In this document: in pieces, positions 34,873-44,254 of the stretch
Layout of the letters: each line of letters starts with the position of its first letter
Numbering within the stretch: the first letter of the stretch is position 1
Made by a program: the position numbers and the translations under genes
The notes under the pieces: generated by a model
What the model saw: the letters and a program-made list of their open reading frames with translations, nothing else
What the model was told of the DNA's origin: nothing
The model's database searches: none
Assembly: GCA_036822015.1 (NCBI GenBank)
Contig: DAISIL010000006.1
Location: 36,170 to 100,169 of the forward strand
Direction: 5' to 3'
Origin: DAISIL01 sp036822015
GTDB taxonomy: Bacteria; Bacteroidota; Bacteroidia; Cytophagales; Bernardetiaceae
DNA length: 64,000 bases

Positions 34873-35964
34873 ATGAATATTCCCCAGGAATATCGCGTAG
34901 TAGGGGTGATGTCTGGTACGTCGCTGGACGGATTGGATGTGGCGTATTGTCGTTTTTGGATGGAGGACGAGAAATGGAAATTTGAGATTCCGAAGGCGAC
35001 TATATTTTCGTATTCGCCTGCCTGGCAGGCCCGCTTAGAAATCTTACCCAACAGCACGGCTAAAAACCTAGCCCAAATCCACCATGACTACGGCAGTTTG
35101 ATTGGCCAGAAGGTCAAGGCTTTCTTGAAGACACACCAACTGACGGCCGACTTCATTGCCTCCCACGGGCATACGGTCTTTCATGTGCCGGACAATAACC
35201 TCACCTTTCAGGTAGGTGATGGCAATGCCATTGCGGCCACTTGCGGGCTGCCGGTGGTCTATGATTTCAGAAGCCTGGATGTGGCCCTGGGGGGAGAAGG
35301 TGCGCCTTTGGCACCTGTGGGCGATGCGCTGCTCTTTGGTCAGTATGCTGCTTGCCTCAACCTGGGCGGCATCGCCAACATCTCTTTTGATGATCCTGCC
35401 AAAGGGCGTGTGGCTGGTGATATTTGTGGTTGTAATCAGGTATTCAACTATTTAGCTCAACGCCTCGGCCAGCGATTTGATCCCAACGGAGAGATCAGCC
35501 GCTCGGGCAAGGTCTATGAGCCACTACTCAACGACCTCAACCATCTGGCGTTTTTATCGCGTCATTTTCCGCGCTCGCTCGGGCGGGAGTGGATCGAAGC
35601 CGAGGTGCTACCGCTGCTGGTACGTGCGCCGGTTTCGGTAGCGGATCAGATGTGTACCTTTACGCATCATGTAGCCGACCAGGTCGCCCGCGTACTTGGA
35701 CAGGGAAAAATCAACGAAGGTGCCCTCTTGATTACAGGTGGCGGGGCTTTTCATCACTTTTTGATCGAAGAAATCGCCGTCCGTACCCGTGTGGAAATCG
35801 TCGTGCCAGATGACCAACTGATTCAGTTTCGGGAGTCGCTCATCTTTGCCTTTTTGGGCTTGCTGCGTTGGCGCAAGGAACACAACGTATGGGCATCGGT
35901 TACGGGAGCCACCCGCGACCACTGCGCCGGTGTGATTGCGTATCCGATGCAGGTAGAGGGGTGA
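34873..35964 (+). CDS. anmK: Anhydro-N-acetylmuramic acid kinase
   Basis: 363 residues of the ASKHA fold, with VVGVMSGTSLDGLDVAYC at the start, ASHGHTVFH, FQVGDGNAIAA, NLGGIANIS and LITGGGAFH motifs. AnmK phosphorylates 1,6-anhydroMurNAc from wall recycling to MurNAc 6-phosphate. 53 nt separates it from the Nudix gene. It is the last native gene before the AT-rich restriction island. Confidence 0.95.
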   Translation: MNIPQEYRVVGVMSGTSLDGLDVAYCRFWMEDEKWKFEIPKATIFSYSPAWQARLEILPNSTAKNLAQIHHDYGSLIGQKVKAFLKTHQLTADFIASHGHTVFHVPDNNLTFQVGDGNAIAATCGLPVVYDFRSLDVALGGEGAPLAPVGDALLFGQYAACLNLGGIANISFDDPAKGRVAGDICGCNQVFNYLAQRLGQRFDPNGEISRSGKVYEPLLNDLNHLAFLSRHFPRSLGREWIEAEVLPLLVRAPVSVADQMCTFTHHVADQVARVLGQGKINEGALLITGGGAFHHFLIEEIAVRTRVEIVVPDDQLIQFRESLIFAFLGLLRWRKEHNVWASVTGATRDHCAGVIAYPMQVEG

Positions 35965-36041
35965 GGAAATGAAAGCATAATGTCCAATAAAGTTGAATTA
36001 TGGTTATTATTTTCAGATAAGAACAGACAAGATTGGACGTC

Positions 36042-37661
36042 TTAGCACCGAGAATATTTAGTTTTAAGAATATCGTTTATTTCAGTTAAAAAACTGTCGT
36101 TTGGCAACTTGTCTATTGCTGTGGCCCTGTATTTCTTGTAAAGTTCTATGATTTTATTTTCAGTTTTCTTTTCGAGCAATGTCAAATCAAGCATCATTGC
36201 CTTATTAAGGTCATTAGGCTCAAATTTTTGAAGTCCGTTACCATATTCTCTTCGGTTATCTTCAAATATCTCTCTTGCAACGTCTGTTAAGAGATAGGCA
36301 AACAAAGTATCAACATTAATATTATCGAACAGACTATTTTGAACTGGATAAACACAATGAAACGTTGTCAGATTGAAAATGTTTGCTTCATTTCTAATGA
36401 ATTTTAGTCCACTTCTGTTAAAAACAGAAACCCAAATTGGTGAGGGCGGACGATTTTCTAAAGAATACCACGGAGTTCTGCAAGAGGTCAGATACTTTTT
36501 ATCAATACCTGTTTTTTCTCCAAGTTCAATATATTTTAAAACATTTTCGTCATTAGAACCAATTGCATTAAACAAGTATGTTTGTCTATCGCTATCAACT
36601 AATGAGTCGAAATTATCTTTCGTAAAAAAATTGTCTTTAACGTCAGCGGCTTTGTAGATGCAAGGGAGTAAATATTTTTTATTGATTCCATACTGATTTG
36701 CTTTAGATTTAGAAAATGTGAAATATTCATTTGCACCAGTGGCAATACCACGAACGACCTTGGCTACACTTGAAAATGGAATTAAGTTTTTATATCTAAT
36801 TCCGTTTTGCTGTTGGTAATATTTACGCCACTTTATTTCCGGGTCAAGATCGCTAATCTTAATAGTTGATTCTTCACTATTGTTAAGTGGATACTGTGAA
36901 ATGTAACTTCTAATTTGTTCTAAATCATCTATCTTTTTAATGGTTGTAAACTTTACTTTCTGATTGTGCTTGTCATTAGAACACAAGAGAATACACGCAG
37001 TCGTCAAAGCATCATCAAAAACATTTTCTTCAAAATCGAAAACGACTATATGCCTTAAAACCTTATTCTTAATTAGTGCCAATTTTACAAGTTTGCCATA
37101 ATCGGAATTTAAAAATTCCGATGGTATTATATAGGCAAGTCTGCCATTTGGGGTTAGTTGGTAGATAGACTTTAATAAGAAAAGTGTATAAAGATTTGTA
37201 AAGCCATTGAGTTTAATCTTTAAGTGATTTTCAATTTCGTTTAAGATTGTTTTGTTGTCATAGTCGTGAAACTTAAAATAGGGTGGATTGCAAATTATAC
37301 CATCATACTTATTGTCCCAATCATTGAACATATAATCTTCTAAATGTAAATCAAAATTAGGAGTATCGTTGAAAATCTCTTTTGCTTTCGCAAATATTGT
37401 TTCATCAATATCAAAGCCTTTAATGGATAAATCGGATTTTTTGCTGAGTAAAGCTCTTGAAAATACCCCAAGACCAAATGCAGGTTCTAAAACCGTTTTT
37501 AGATTTTGGTTTCCTAATAACCAATCTGCCATTAAAGATGCTAACTGAAAAGGCGTGAAGAATTGGGCAAATTTTTTCCTATGCTCTAAGGAAATCAATT
37601 TAGAGTAGCCTTGCTCAACCTGATTATTTGTTGTTTGCGATATGTCTTTAATGTCAATCAT
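36042..37661 (-). CDS. Type II N6-adenine DNA methyltransferase (AccI-like)
   Basis: 539 residues of the gamma class of adenine methyltransferases. Motif X/I (KKFAQFFTPFQLASLMADW, then VLEPAFGLGVF) comes first, followed by catalytic motif IV in ICNPPYFKF, and a target-recognition domain in the C-terminal half. This is the domain order of M.TaqI, M.PaeR7I and M.AccI; its length matches M.AccI (about 540). It overlaps the stop of the preceding frame (TAATG) and so is coupled to the endonuclease genes. Very AT-rich relative to anmK. Confidence 0.9.
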   Translation of the reverse strand: MIDIKDISQTTNNQVEQGYSKLISLEHRKKFAQFFTPFQLASLMADWLLGNQNLKTVLEPAFGLGVFSRALLSKKSDLSIKGFDIDETIFAKAKEIFNDTPNFDLHLEDYMFNDWDNKYDGIICNPPYFKFHDYDNKTILNEIENHLKIKLNGFTNLYTLFLLKSIYQLTPNGRLAYIIPSEFLNSDYGKLVKLALIKNKVLRHIVVFDFEENVFDDALTTACILLCSNDKHNQKVKFTTIKKIDDLEQIRSYISQYPLNNSEESTIKISDLDPEIKWRKYYQQQNGIRYKNLIPFSSVAKVVRGIATGANEYFTFSKSKANQYGINKKYLLPCIYKAADVKDNFFTKDNFDSLVDSDRQTYLFNAIGSNDENVLKYIELGEKTGIDKKYLTSCRTPWYSLENRPPSPIWVSVFNRSGLKFIRNEANIFNLTTFHCVYPVQNSLFDNINVDTLFAYLLTDVAREIFEDNRREYGNGLQKFEPNDLNKAMMLDLTLLEKKTENKIIELYKKYRATAIDKLPNDSFLTEINDILKTKYSRC

Positions 37662-38086
37662 TAGAATTCTTTACTATCAATGCCAAGAATGTTAATCAAG
37701 TTGTCCACATCAAGATATGCTGTTCCACCTTTGAAAGTAACATAAAACAAGAGTCTACCCCTATCCATTTCTTTTCTAACACTTTCGTGTATAGGCTCTT
37801 CAACTTTTGATGCAATAGGTATTCCTGATTTAGAGTTGATTTTGATGGTGGTTTTGTTTTGATTTTTGGCATCCTTCTCTACTGAAAAGATTATACCTTC
37901 ATTGTCTGAATCAGATATTATTGATAGTATCTGTTCAAATGAAATACCATAAACCTTGTCAAAGAAAACTTGAAAATAAAAATGTGGAACATTGAAAGTT
38001 TCAATCCACTTGTAAACAACTTTGATGTCTTCAACCTTTGGAGTTATGGAAAGGTAATCTTCTCTTTTGAATTTGTTTAATAGCAT
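37661..38086 (-). pseudogene. C-terminal part of an AccI-like restriction endonuclease (frame-split)
   Basis: 141 codons in the frame one base off from the upstream piece. After the first ten residues the sequence YLSITPKVEDIKVVYKW reads as the continuation of the upstream protein, including HFYFQVFFDKVYGISF. It overlaps the upstream frame by 56 nt and the methyltransferase by 1 nt. The ATG at 38086 may allow separate translation, but a single-base insertion in an A-rich run (CAAAAGAGAAG) best explains the pattern. Whether it is a real mutation or a sequencing error cannot be decided here. Confidence 0.65.
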
Positions 38087-38762
38087 CTTTTAGAGTTCTG
38101 AAATAGTCTTTGAGTTCAGATAATCTTTCTGTTGAACTCCAACTCGGAACTCTAAAATTTGTAACCGACAAAGTCTTGGGGGTGATGCTTTGAAGCAAAT
38201 CAATGTATGCTTGTCTTGAAGGATGATTTAATTCTTCCTGAAATTCTGCAAGAATTATATCTCTGGTCTGCAAGGCGATTTGACTAAATTTTTCAGTCCT
38301 AACCTGCATTGCTTCTTCGTATTTATCTATCAAAAACGCACTTGACCTTACTTCAATTCCTGCTATTGCCTTTTTTACATACTCGGTAATTTTGTGGTGC
38401 GGGATTTGACTTATATCAAAGCCTAAGTCATTGATGAAATCTTCTTTTCTGAAAATTAACAAGTCAGGTCTTTTCCCAATTGTATCAAGCTCGTCTTGAA
38501 AATCTTGATAAAAAGTATCAAAGCCATCTTCACCTGCTACTAAGTCATCAGAGTTTCCGTATTTTACTGCGACAAAATTTTTTGAAGTTTCATTAATTGC
38601 TCTGAATACTAAATTTTCAGCCCAATCTCCTTGTTCCTTATTTGTAATGAAATTTGATGATGCTTGAGTCGGTGTTCTCGCAGGGTCACGAGGAAGTCCA
38701 AAGTCCACCAAGGCTGCTGGAACTGTTTTAGTTAATTCTCTTATTTTGTCGTAATATCTCAT
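38031..38762 (-). pseudogene. N-terminal part of an AccI-like restriction endonuclease (frame-split)
   Basis: 243 codons containing the likely nuclease core: a GDWAENLVF helix, KRPDLLIFRKED and GIEVRSSAFLIDKYEE, a PD-(D/E)XK-like arrangement. Joined to the downstream frame it would give about 380 residues, near the 366-368 of AccI, and the paired methyltransferase also matches AccI's in length. AccI recognises GTMKAC; that specificity is a proposal, not shown. As written, the protein ends RRLPFHNSKG after switching out of the conserved frame and probably lacks the C-terminal third. Confidence 0.65.
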
Positions 38763-39063
38763 GGTTATTTTTATTTTATAGAATTTCTTTACATCGAAGC
38801 AGAAGACTTTTTGATTTTTAGCTTACATATCAACGAATAACGAAGCCAAATACACCATTTACAAGATTAGTTTTTTGTGCTAGGCTAGACCGTTACCTGA
38901 TTACGGAGATGCGCTTTATCTAAGCGCAATAACTTTATTAACCAGCAAAAAAACAAACTATCGGAATAAATTAGCTTGTTTTTTCAGCAAGACACTCTCT
39001 CCTTTTTTAAACTAGAACTTTTCGTACCTTTGACTTTCTCAACCCATCGCCTAACTTTTTGGT
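38763..39063. other. 301-nt AT-rich intergenic region at the island edge
   Basis: No gene is seen. It holds a perfect 6-bp hairpin GCGCTT/AAGCGC around 38913-38929 and a longer imperfect hairpin, AAAAAACAAACTA paired with TAGCTTGTTTTTT, about 38947-38984, that looks like a terminator on either strand. The right end carries TACCTTTG (39025-39032), a -7 element for the methyltransferase gene at 39064. Confidence 0.6.
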
Positions 39064-39948
39064 ATGCGCAAACACCAGCGATGCCCCCTTTGTGAGCAAC
39101 CCCAATTACGCCCCTTAGCCGAGTACTACGACGCTCATGGCCTGGTCAAGTGCCAAAATTGCCGCTTCGTGTGTATGGAGCGCATCCCGACCCTTGAAGA
39201 ACTCAACGACCACTACAGCACCTACGCCTACGAAGGAGAGGGCTACCTTTCGCCCTTGACGGTGCAGAGCTACCAACGCCTGCTCGATGAGTGGGAGCCG
39301 TTTCGGAAAAACAACCGTATCCTGGATGTAGGCTGCGGGCGTGGCTGGTTCTTGATCGAAGCCAAAAAACGCGGCTGGAAGGTCTTCGGGACGGAGTTCT
39401 CCGAAGCTGGCGTGGCCCGCTGCCGCGAAGCCGGTATTGACATTCGGGCAGGTGCCTTGACTGCCGATAGCTTTCCGCCCGGGCATTTTGACATCATCAC
39501 CTCTTTTGAGGTCATCGAACACATCAACAACCCACGCCAGGAGTTGCGCTATATCACCGATTTTTTGCGGGCTGGGGGTTTGTTTTATTGCACTACCCCC
39601 AACTTTGATTCGCTGATGCGCTACTACCTCAAGGCGGATTACGACGTGATCGGCTACCCCGAACACCTCTGCTACTACACCGTCCGGACGCTCAACCACG
39701 CAGCAGGGCTGTACGGGTTGCGCCCCATCAAAGTCTTGACGACGGGGCTAAGCCTAACCCGTCTGCGCACCTCCCAAAAGCAGTCCGAAGAGGCCTTTGT
39801 CTCCCAGACCTCCGCCGACGAACACCTCCGCCAGCGCATTGCCCAGAAGTGGTACTTGGGCGTAGCCAAGTCGCTGATTAACCGTTTTCTTACCCTCACC
39901 CAAACGGGCATGACCCTCAAAGGCTACTACCAAAAACCCGAAAAATAA
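39064..39948 (+). CDS. SAM-dependent methyltransferase with N-terminal zinc ribbon
   Basis: 294 residues. The first 40 carry a CPLC...CQNC zinc ribbon; the methyltransferase core follows with the SAM motif ILDVGCGRGWFL (about residue 86) and ITSFEVIEHINNP. This layout is typical of methyltransferases that modify nucleotide sugars or glycans in surface polysaccharide clusters. A TACCTTTG element is 31 nt upstream. The next gene, on the other strand, is a relic of a glycosyltransferase, consistent with a decayed surface-sugar locus. Confidence 0.85.
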   Translation: MRKHQRCPLCEQPQLRPLAEYYDAHGLVKCQNCRFVCMERIPTLEELNDHYSTYAYEGEGYLSPLTVQSYQRLLDEWEPFRKNNRILDVGCGRGWFLIEAKKRGWKVFGTEFSEAGVARCREAGIDIRAGALTADSFPPGHFDIITSFEVIEHINNPRQELRYITDFLRAGGLFYCTTPNFDSLMRYYLKADYDVIGYPEHLCYYTVRTLNHAAGLYGLRPIKVLTTGLSLTRLRTSQKQSEEAFVSQTSADEHLRQRIAQKWYLGVAKSLINRFLTLTQTGMTLKGYYQKPEK

Positions 39949-39953
39949 CCCAC

Positions 39954-40117
39954 TCATTCGTTGCCACAAACAAAATCACAAAAGGTATCATCCAGCTGCT
40001 CGGCTTGCATCTGGCGGGATAGCTCATCCGATGTCCACGCTCGGAGAGCAAAGCACCCAGGGCCAGAAAAGGTTCGATGTCGCCTCGTGTGCCGAGGGCG
40101 GTCAGGAGGATGTTCAT
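39954..40117 (-). pseudogene. Remnant of a UGT/MGT-type glycosyltransferase gene
   Basis: From the ATG at 40117 the first 30 codons (MNILLTALGTRGDIEPFLAL, then LLSERGHR) are an unmistakable N-terminus of the UDP-glycosyltransferase (GT1/GT28-like) family. The frame then loses similarity. One base over, DELSRQMQAEQLDDTFCDF and a stop at 39954-39956 read like the C-terminal helix of the same protein. About 1.1 kb of coding sequence appears to have been deleted from the middle. Tail to tail with the methyltransferase gene. Confidence 0.65.
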
Positions 40118-40137
40118 AGAAAAAGAGTCAAAAACGC

Positions 40138-41535
40138 CTACTTATCAAACAGATTCACCACGACGTTGCTACCGCTCCTGATCTCAAACTTCTTTTCGGT
40201 GGTGTAGTCGCTGCTGACCACGTTCTTGGGACGAAAGACAAGGACATACCGCCCGGGTTGCATCGTGAGGTTGATTTGCTTGTAGCCGCGCTCATCCAGG
40301 TCAGTAACCCACTCCTGTCGTCGTCCATCGCGCAGGACGTAGATGCTGGCAAAGCCTTCAATCTTGTTGTGGATCGTCAGGATGCCCGGCGAGGGGATGT
40401 TGATTGTTGTTGTTTCGCGCTCCTTCACCGAAACGGCGGAGTAATAGGTGCGGGGCAAGGTCAGGACTTCGATGTCATAGCGTCCGACGAGGTATTTTTG
40501 TCCTTGATTGACCGATTGGGCAAAGACAGTTTCGTTTTCGTTGGCTTTGCGGATGATGGCTTTGAGATCGTTGGAGTACTCGGTAGAGCCGCGCTGCTGG
40601 AGGAGCAGTTGCCCCTGCGGTGTGGGTATTCTGAAGACGTTTTCGCGGCCGCCTTCGATCTCGAGGTTGCGCTTGATGACCGGCGGTACGGTATTTATGA
40701 CCAGATCATAAGTCGGGATGGGGTCGAGTTCGAGGAGATCGGTTTTGTTTTGGCTATCCCGAAAGTGAACGATGTTGTACAGCACCTCACCCGAGGCAGC
40801 ATTGCGGAGCGACATGTTGATGTCCTTTTGGTTGGCACCGCCTCGGCTGTCGAGTAGTTCGACGCGGACGGTCGTTTTGCCCATCGTCCGGCGTACTACG
40901 CCCTGGATGGCTTCATGGAACTCAATTTCGTTGTGGGCATTAAAGAACCGCCCGAGACAAGCAAAAGCCTTAGCAAACTCTTTTTCGATGCCCATCCCGA
41001 TCACGAAAGGGCGCAAAAAGATGCCTTTTTCTTGTAGCCCTTTGGAGATGGCACAAGGATCACCGCCGCAGGACTCCAGCCCGTCCGTGATAAGGATGAT
41101 AACGTTACGGACGTTATCGCGGGGCGGAAAGTCATTGACCGACTGCTCGAGGGAGTAGGCGATGGGTGTTACGCCCTGGGGGTTGAGGGTGGTGAGGGTG
41201 CTGCGTAGGCGGGGGAAGTTGGCGGGGCCAAAGCCAACTTCGAGTTTGGAGTCTGTGCAATTTTTGAAACGATTGTCGTACTGATGCCCGTAGATGCGTA
41301 GCCCGACTTCAATGTTGGGCTGTTGGGTCAGTGAATCCATGAGCCGGATGAGTGTTTCCCGAGCGATGTCTATCCGTTGGCGGCCGTTCCATTGCGCCCG
41401 CATACTGCCCGAAGCGTCCAGGACAAACAAAATGCGGGTGGTCTTTGGGATTTTTTCGGGTTTTCTTTGGGCGATACCACCAAAAGACAAAGCCAACAAC
41501 ATACTTACACAGATAAATCGGGTGATCCAGGGCAT
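40138..41535 (-). CDS. Exported von Willebrand factor A domain protein
   Basis: 465 residues. A signal peptide (ICVSMLLALSFGGIA) precedes a VWA domain (about 33-215) with the MIDAS motif ILFVLDASGSM, the Thr loop GVTPIAYSL and ILITDGLESC. The C-terminal half is beta-rich (about 225-465) with repeats of the type YDIEVLTLPRTYYSAVSV and GRYVLVFRPKN. VWA domains bind proteins through a metal ion; partner unknown. The promoter at 41559-41590 matches consensus. Confidence 0.88.
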   Translation of the reverse strand: MPWITRFICVSMLLALSFGGIAQRKPEKIPKTTRILFVLDASGSMRAQWNGRQRIDIARETLIRLMDSLTQQPNIEVGLRIYGHQYDNRFKNCTDSKLEVGFGPANFPRLRSTLTTLNPQGVTPIAYSLEQSVNDFPPRDNVRNVIILITDGLESCGGDPCAISKGLQEKGIFLRPFVIGMGIEKEFAKAFACLGRFFNAHNEIEFHEAIQGVVRRTMGKTTVRVELLDSRGGANQKDINMSLRNAASGEVLYNIVHFRDSQNKTDLLELDPIPTYDLVINTVPPVIKRNLEIEGGRENVFRIPTPQGQLLLQQRGSTEYSNDLKAIIRKANENETVFAQSVNQGQKYLVGRYDIEVLTLPRTYYSAVSVKERETTTINIPSPGILTIHNKIEGFASIYVLRDGRRQEWVTDLDERGYKQINLTMQPGRYVLVFRPKNVVSSDYTTEKKFEIRSGSNVVVNLFDK

Positions 41536-41558
41536 CGAAATAAACCATTGGTTTCCAA

Positions 41559-41590
41559 CAAAGTTAAACTAAACTACGTCAATGCACAAA
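41559..41590 (-). promoter_or_regulatory. Consensus promoter of the VWA protein gene
   Basis: On the minus strand TTTG (41590-41587), 20 nt, TAACTTTG (41566-41559) is a full match to the -33/-7 consensus, 23 nt upstream of the ATG. It lies in the intergenic region shared with the PAS kinase. Confidence 0.75.
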
Positions 41591-41594
41591 TTCT

Positions 41595-44201
41595 TTGATA
41601 ATTCTGTTTATCTTTGGTTTACTAACATTTTTTATCAAAGTGATTCATATACACGAGCGGTACAAAGCTATTTTTTGGGAGGCGACAGCCGATACGATGC
41701 AACTGGTCTATATCAGTGCAGATGTCGAGCGTGTTTTTGGTTATCCGGCATCGGATTGGCTCAACCCTAGCTTTTGGGGATCGCTCTTGCATCCCGAAGA
41801 TCGTACCTCCGTGATAACCTTCGGGCGGTCGGCTTTGGCTGCCGGCAAACATCACGACTTTGAGTATCGCCTTCGGCGATCTGATGGCACCTACGCCTGG
41901 GTACGCGATGCCTCCGAGCGGCGCGGCAGCCGCATCTTCGGTACATTGATTGATATTTCGCGGGAGCGGGCCAACCAGGAGGCACTCCAAAATAGCGAAA
42001 CCCGCTTTCGGAAATTTTTTCAAGAGGATCAGTCTATCAAGTTGCTCATTGATGCGAAGACGGGACGGATCGCCGATGCCAACCAATCGGCATTGGATTT
42101 TTATGGCTATACCCTGCCCGAGATACAAAACCTACGCATCCAGGACATCAACACGCTCACGGAGGACGAAGTAAACGAGGAGATCAGACGCGCCCAACTG
42201 AACGAACGCAGGTATTTCAATTTTAAGCACCGCCTCAAAAATGGAGATGTTCGTCAGGTGGAAGTTTACAGCACGCCCATAGAAGTTGAGGGAACGCTTT
42301 ACTTGCATTCGGTGATACATGACGTAACGGAGATCGAACAAACCACCGAAGCCCTTCGCCAAAGCGAAGAACGCTACCGCTCCATCACGGAGTATGCCCC
42401 CATCGGGATCGTGGTACATGTGAACGAGCGGATCAGCTATGCCAACGCCGAAGCCCTGCGCATCCTGGAGGCAAACGGCCCCGATGAGGTCATCGGAAAA
42501 CCAACTTTAAGTTTTGTGGATCAGAGCTTTCGTGGATTGGTTAGTGGACGCGCCGAACGCTTGTACGAGAAGCAATATGCAGCTTTGGAGCCTTCGGATC
42601 AGATTTTATTCAGTTGCCGAGGCAACCGCAAAGAGTGCCTCATCACGAGTATTGCCATTCAATACAAGGGACAGCCGGCAATTTATACCGTTTTCTCTGA
42701 TCTGACCGAACGCCGTAAAGCCGAGCGCAAGAGCCGCGAAAACGAACACCTTTATCGTTTGTTGGCTGAAAATAGTACGGATTTTATCTCGCTCCATGAT
42801 GCCAATTTTTGCTATCTGTATCTCTCCCCAAACTTTTCCCAGCTGGGCTACACGCCCGAGGCACTGATGGGACAGTCGCCCGAGATGCACATACACCCCG
42901 ACGATAGAAAGCGCGTCCGAGAGCGTCTGGACGAGGTGGATGTACTGCGCTACCGCATCCTACATCAAGAGGGGCATTTTTTGTGGGTCGAAAGCAAAAC
43001 CCGTCGCATCCATGATCCTATCCAGGATCGAGAAGTACGCCTGATGGTTACCCGAGATGTCGATGATAGGATCAAGATGGAGCAAGCCCTCGAACACTCC
43101 CGAGCCATCCTGACGACGACGTTTGAGAAGTCCACCGACGCGCTGTTTTTAGTTGATCGCACCGGAAAAATTAAGGAATACAATGAACGGGTGATCGAAC
43201 TCTTTGAACTCGAAAGCCCTGACGAACTGTTGAATACCTTAGGTGAAGACCTAGAGGTTTGGTCTTCGGTTTCATTGATAGAGGTACGACGCATCCTCTC
43301 CGAACGCTCGTTTATCCTCAACCGGCAGGTGCAATATTGCACCCGCAAAGGCAACCTGTTTTGGGGAAACTTCGCCGCCCGTCGGTTTAACATCGAATCG
43401 GAGGGCTATACCCTCGTCGTCGTAACGGACATCAGCCGCCTCAAACAAATCGAACAGCAGCTCGAGGAACGTTACGAAGCCGAACAGATGCTTAACGCCC
43501 AGCTCACCACCCAAAACGAAGAGCTATCCCGAACCAACACCGAGCTGGATACTTTCGTTTATCGGGTCTCCCATGACCTACGCGCTCCCCTAACTTCTGC
43601 CATGGGATTGATTCATATTGCTACCAATACCAGAGAAATCGACGAAATTTATCGTTACTTGCAATTACAAAACAAAAGCCTTCAAAAATTAGATGACTTT
43701 ATCCAAGAAATCGTCCACTACTCCCGCAACGCCCGCCTGGAAATCGTTCCGACTCGGATAGATTTTCGGCAGATGATCGCCGAAATATGGGAGCAACTCC
43801 GCTTCGCTGACCATCGCCTAAATTGCGAGATAGAGATCGTGGACGAGCAGACCGATTTTTATACCGATGATCGTCGGCTGAATATCATTCTCTCCAACCT
43901 GCTCTCCAATGCCATCCGTTATGCGCACCCCTATCGCGATCAGCCCTGTGTGCGGGTGTGTGTGCAGATCAGCGCGGGCGAAGCACGACTAGACATTACG
44001 GATAACGGACAAGGGATCAAAGCCGACTATCTGGACAAAATATTCGATATGTTCTTTCGGGCAACGGATCGGGGACAAGGCAGCGGCTTGGGCTTGTACA
44101 TTGTCAAAGAAGCCATCCGAAAACTTCACGGGACGATTGAGGTCTCGAGTACCTTTGATGTCGGGACTACCTTTGAGGTGCGCTTGCCCAATCTCCAATA
44201 A
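41595..44201 (+). CDS. Multi-PAS sensor histidine kinase
   Basis: About 868 residues. Five consecutive PAS/PAC units (roughly 22-130, 135-252, 258-368, 380-495, 505-622), a coiled coil, then HisKA with His660 in RVSHDLRAPLTS and an HATPase domain (SNLLSNAIRY, DITDNGQGIKADYL, GSGLGLYIVKEAI). There is no receiver domain. No ATG occurs at the 5' end: the frame is open from 41568, with a TTG at 41595 (giving a hydrophobic helix IILFIFGLLTFFI) and a GTG at 41640. TATCTTTG at 41609-41616 would favour the GTG. Partner regulator and signal are unknown. Confidence 0.88.
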   Translation: MIILFIFGLLTFFIKVIHIHERYKAIFWEATADTMQLVYISADVERVFGYPASDWLNPSFWGSLLHPEDRTSVITFGRSALAAGKHHDFEYRLRRSDGTYAWVRDASERRGSRIFGTLIDISRERANQEALQNSETRFRKFFQEDQSIKLLIDAKTGRIADANQSALDFYGYTLPEIQNLRIQDINTLTEDEVNEEIRRAQLNERRYFNFKHRLKNGDVRQVEVYSTPIEVEGTLYLHSVIHDVTEIEQTTEALRQSEERYRSITEYAPIGIVVHVNERISYANAEALRILEANGPDEVIGKPTLSFVDQSFRGLVSGRAERLYEKQYAALEPSDQILFSCRGNRKECLITSIAIQYKGQPAIYTVFSDLTERRKAERKSRENEHLYRLLAENSTDFISLHDANFCYLYLSPNFSQLGYTPEALMGQSPEMHIHPDDRKRVRERLDEVDVLRYRILHQEGHFLWVESKTRRIHDPIQDREVRLMVTRDVDDRIKMEQALEHSRAILTTTFEKSTDALFLVDRTGKIKEYNERVIELFELESPDELLNTLGEDLEVWSSVSLIEVRRILSERSFILNRQVQYCTRKGNLFWGNFAARRFNIESEGYTLVVVTDISRLKQIEQQLEERYEAEQMLNAQLTTQNEELSRTNTELDTFVYRVSHDLRAPLTSAMGLIHIATNTREIDEIYRYLQLQNKSLQKLDDFIQEIVHYSRNARLEIVPTRIDFRQMIAEIWEQLRFADHRLNCEIEIVDEQTDFYTDDRRLNIILSNLLSNAIRYAHPYRDQPCVRVCVQISAGEARLDITDNGQGIKADYLDKIFDMFFRATDRGQGSGLGLYIVKEAIRKLHGTIEVSSTFDVGTTFEVRLPNLQ

Positions 44202-44254
44202 AAAAACCTCCTTCTGTTCGGAAAGAGGCTTTGAGATTTGTTGGCAGGCAGGCA

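Noticed and set aside
41582..41770. ATG-started frame at the 5' end of the PAS kinase
   Set aside because: Frame runs out after 62 codons and does not contain PAS-like sequence; the kinase frame is the neighbouring one.
44202..44254. Bidirectional terminator between the PAS kinase and rplS
   Set aside because: CCTC and GAGG can pair but the stem is broken and short; not strong enough to list.
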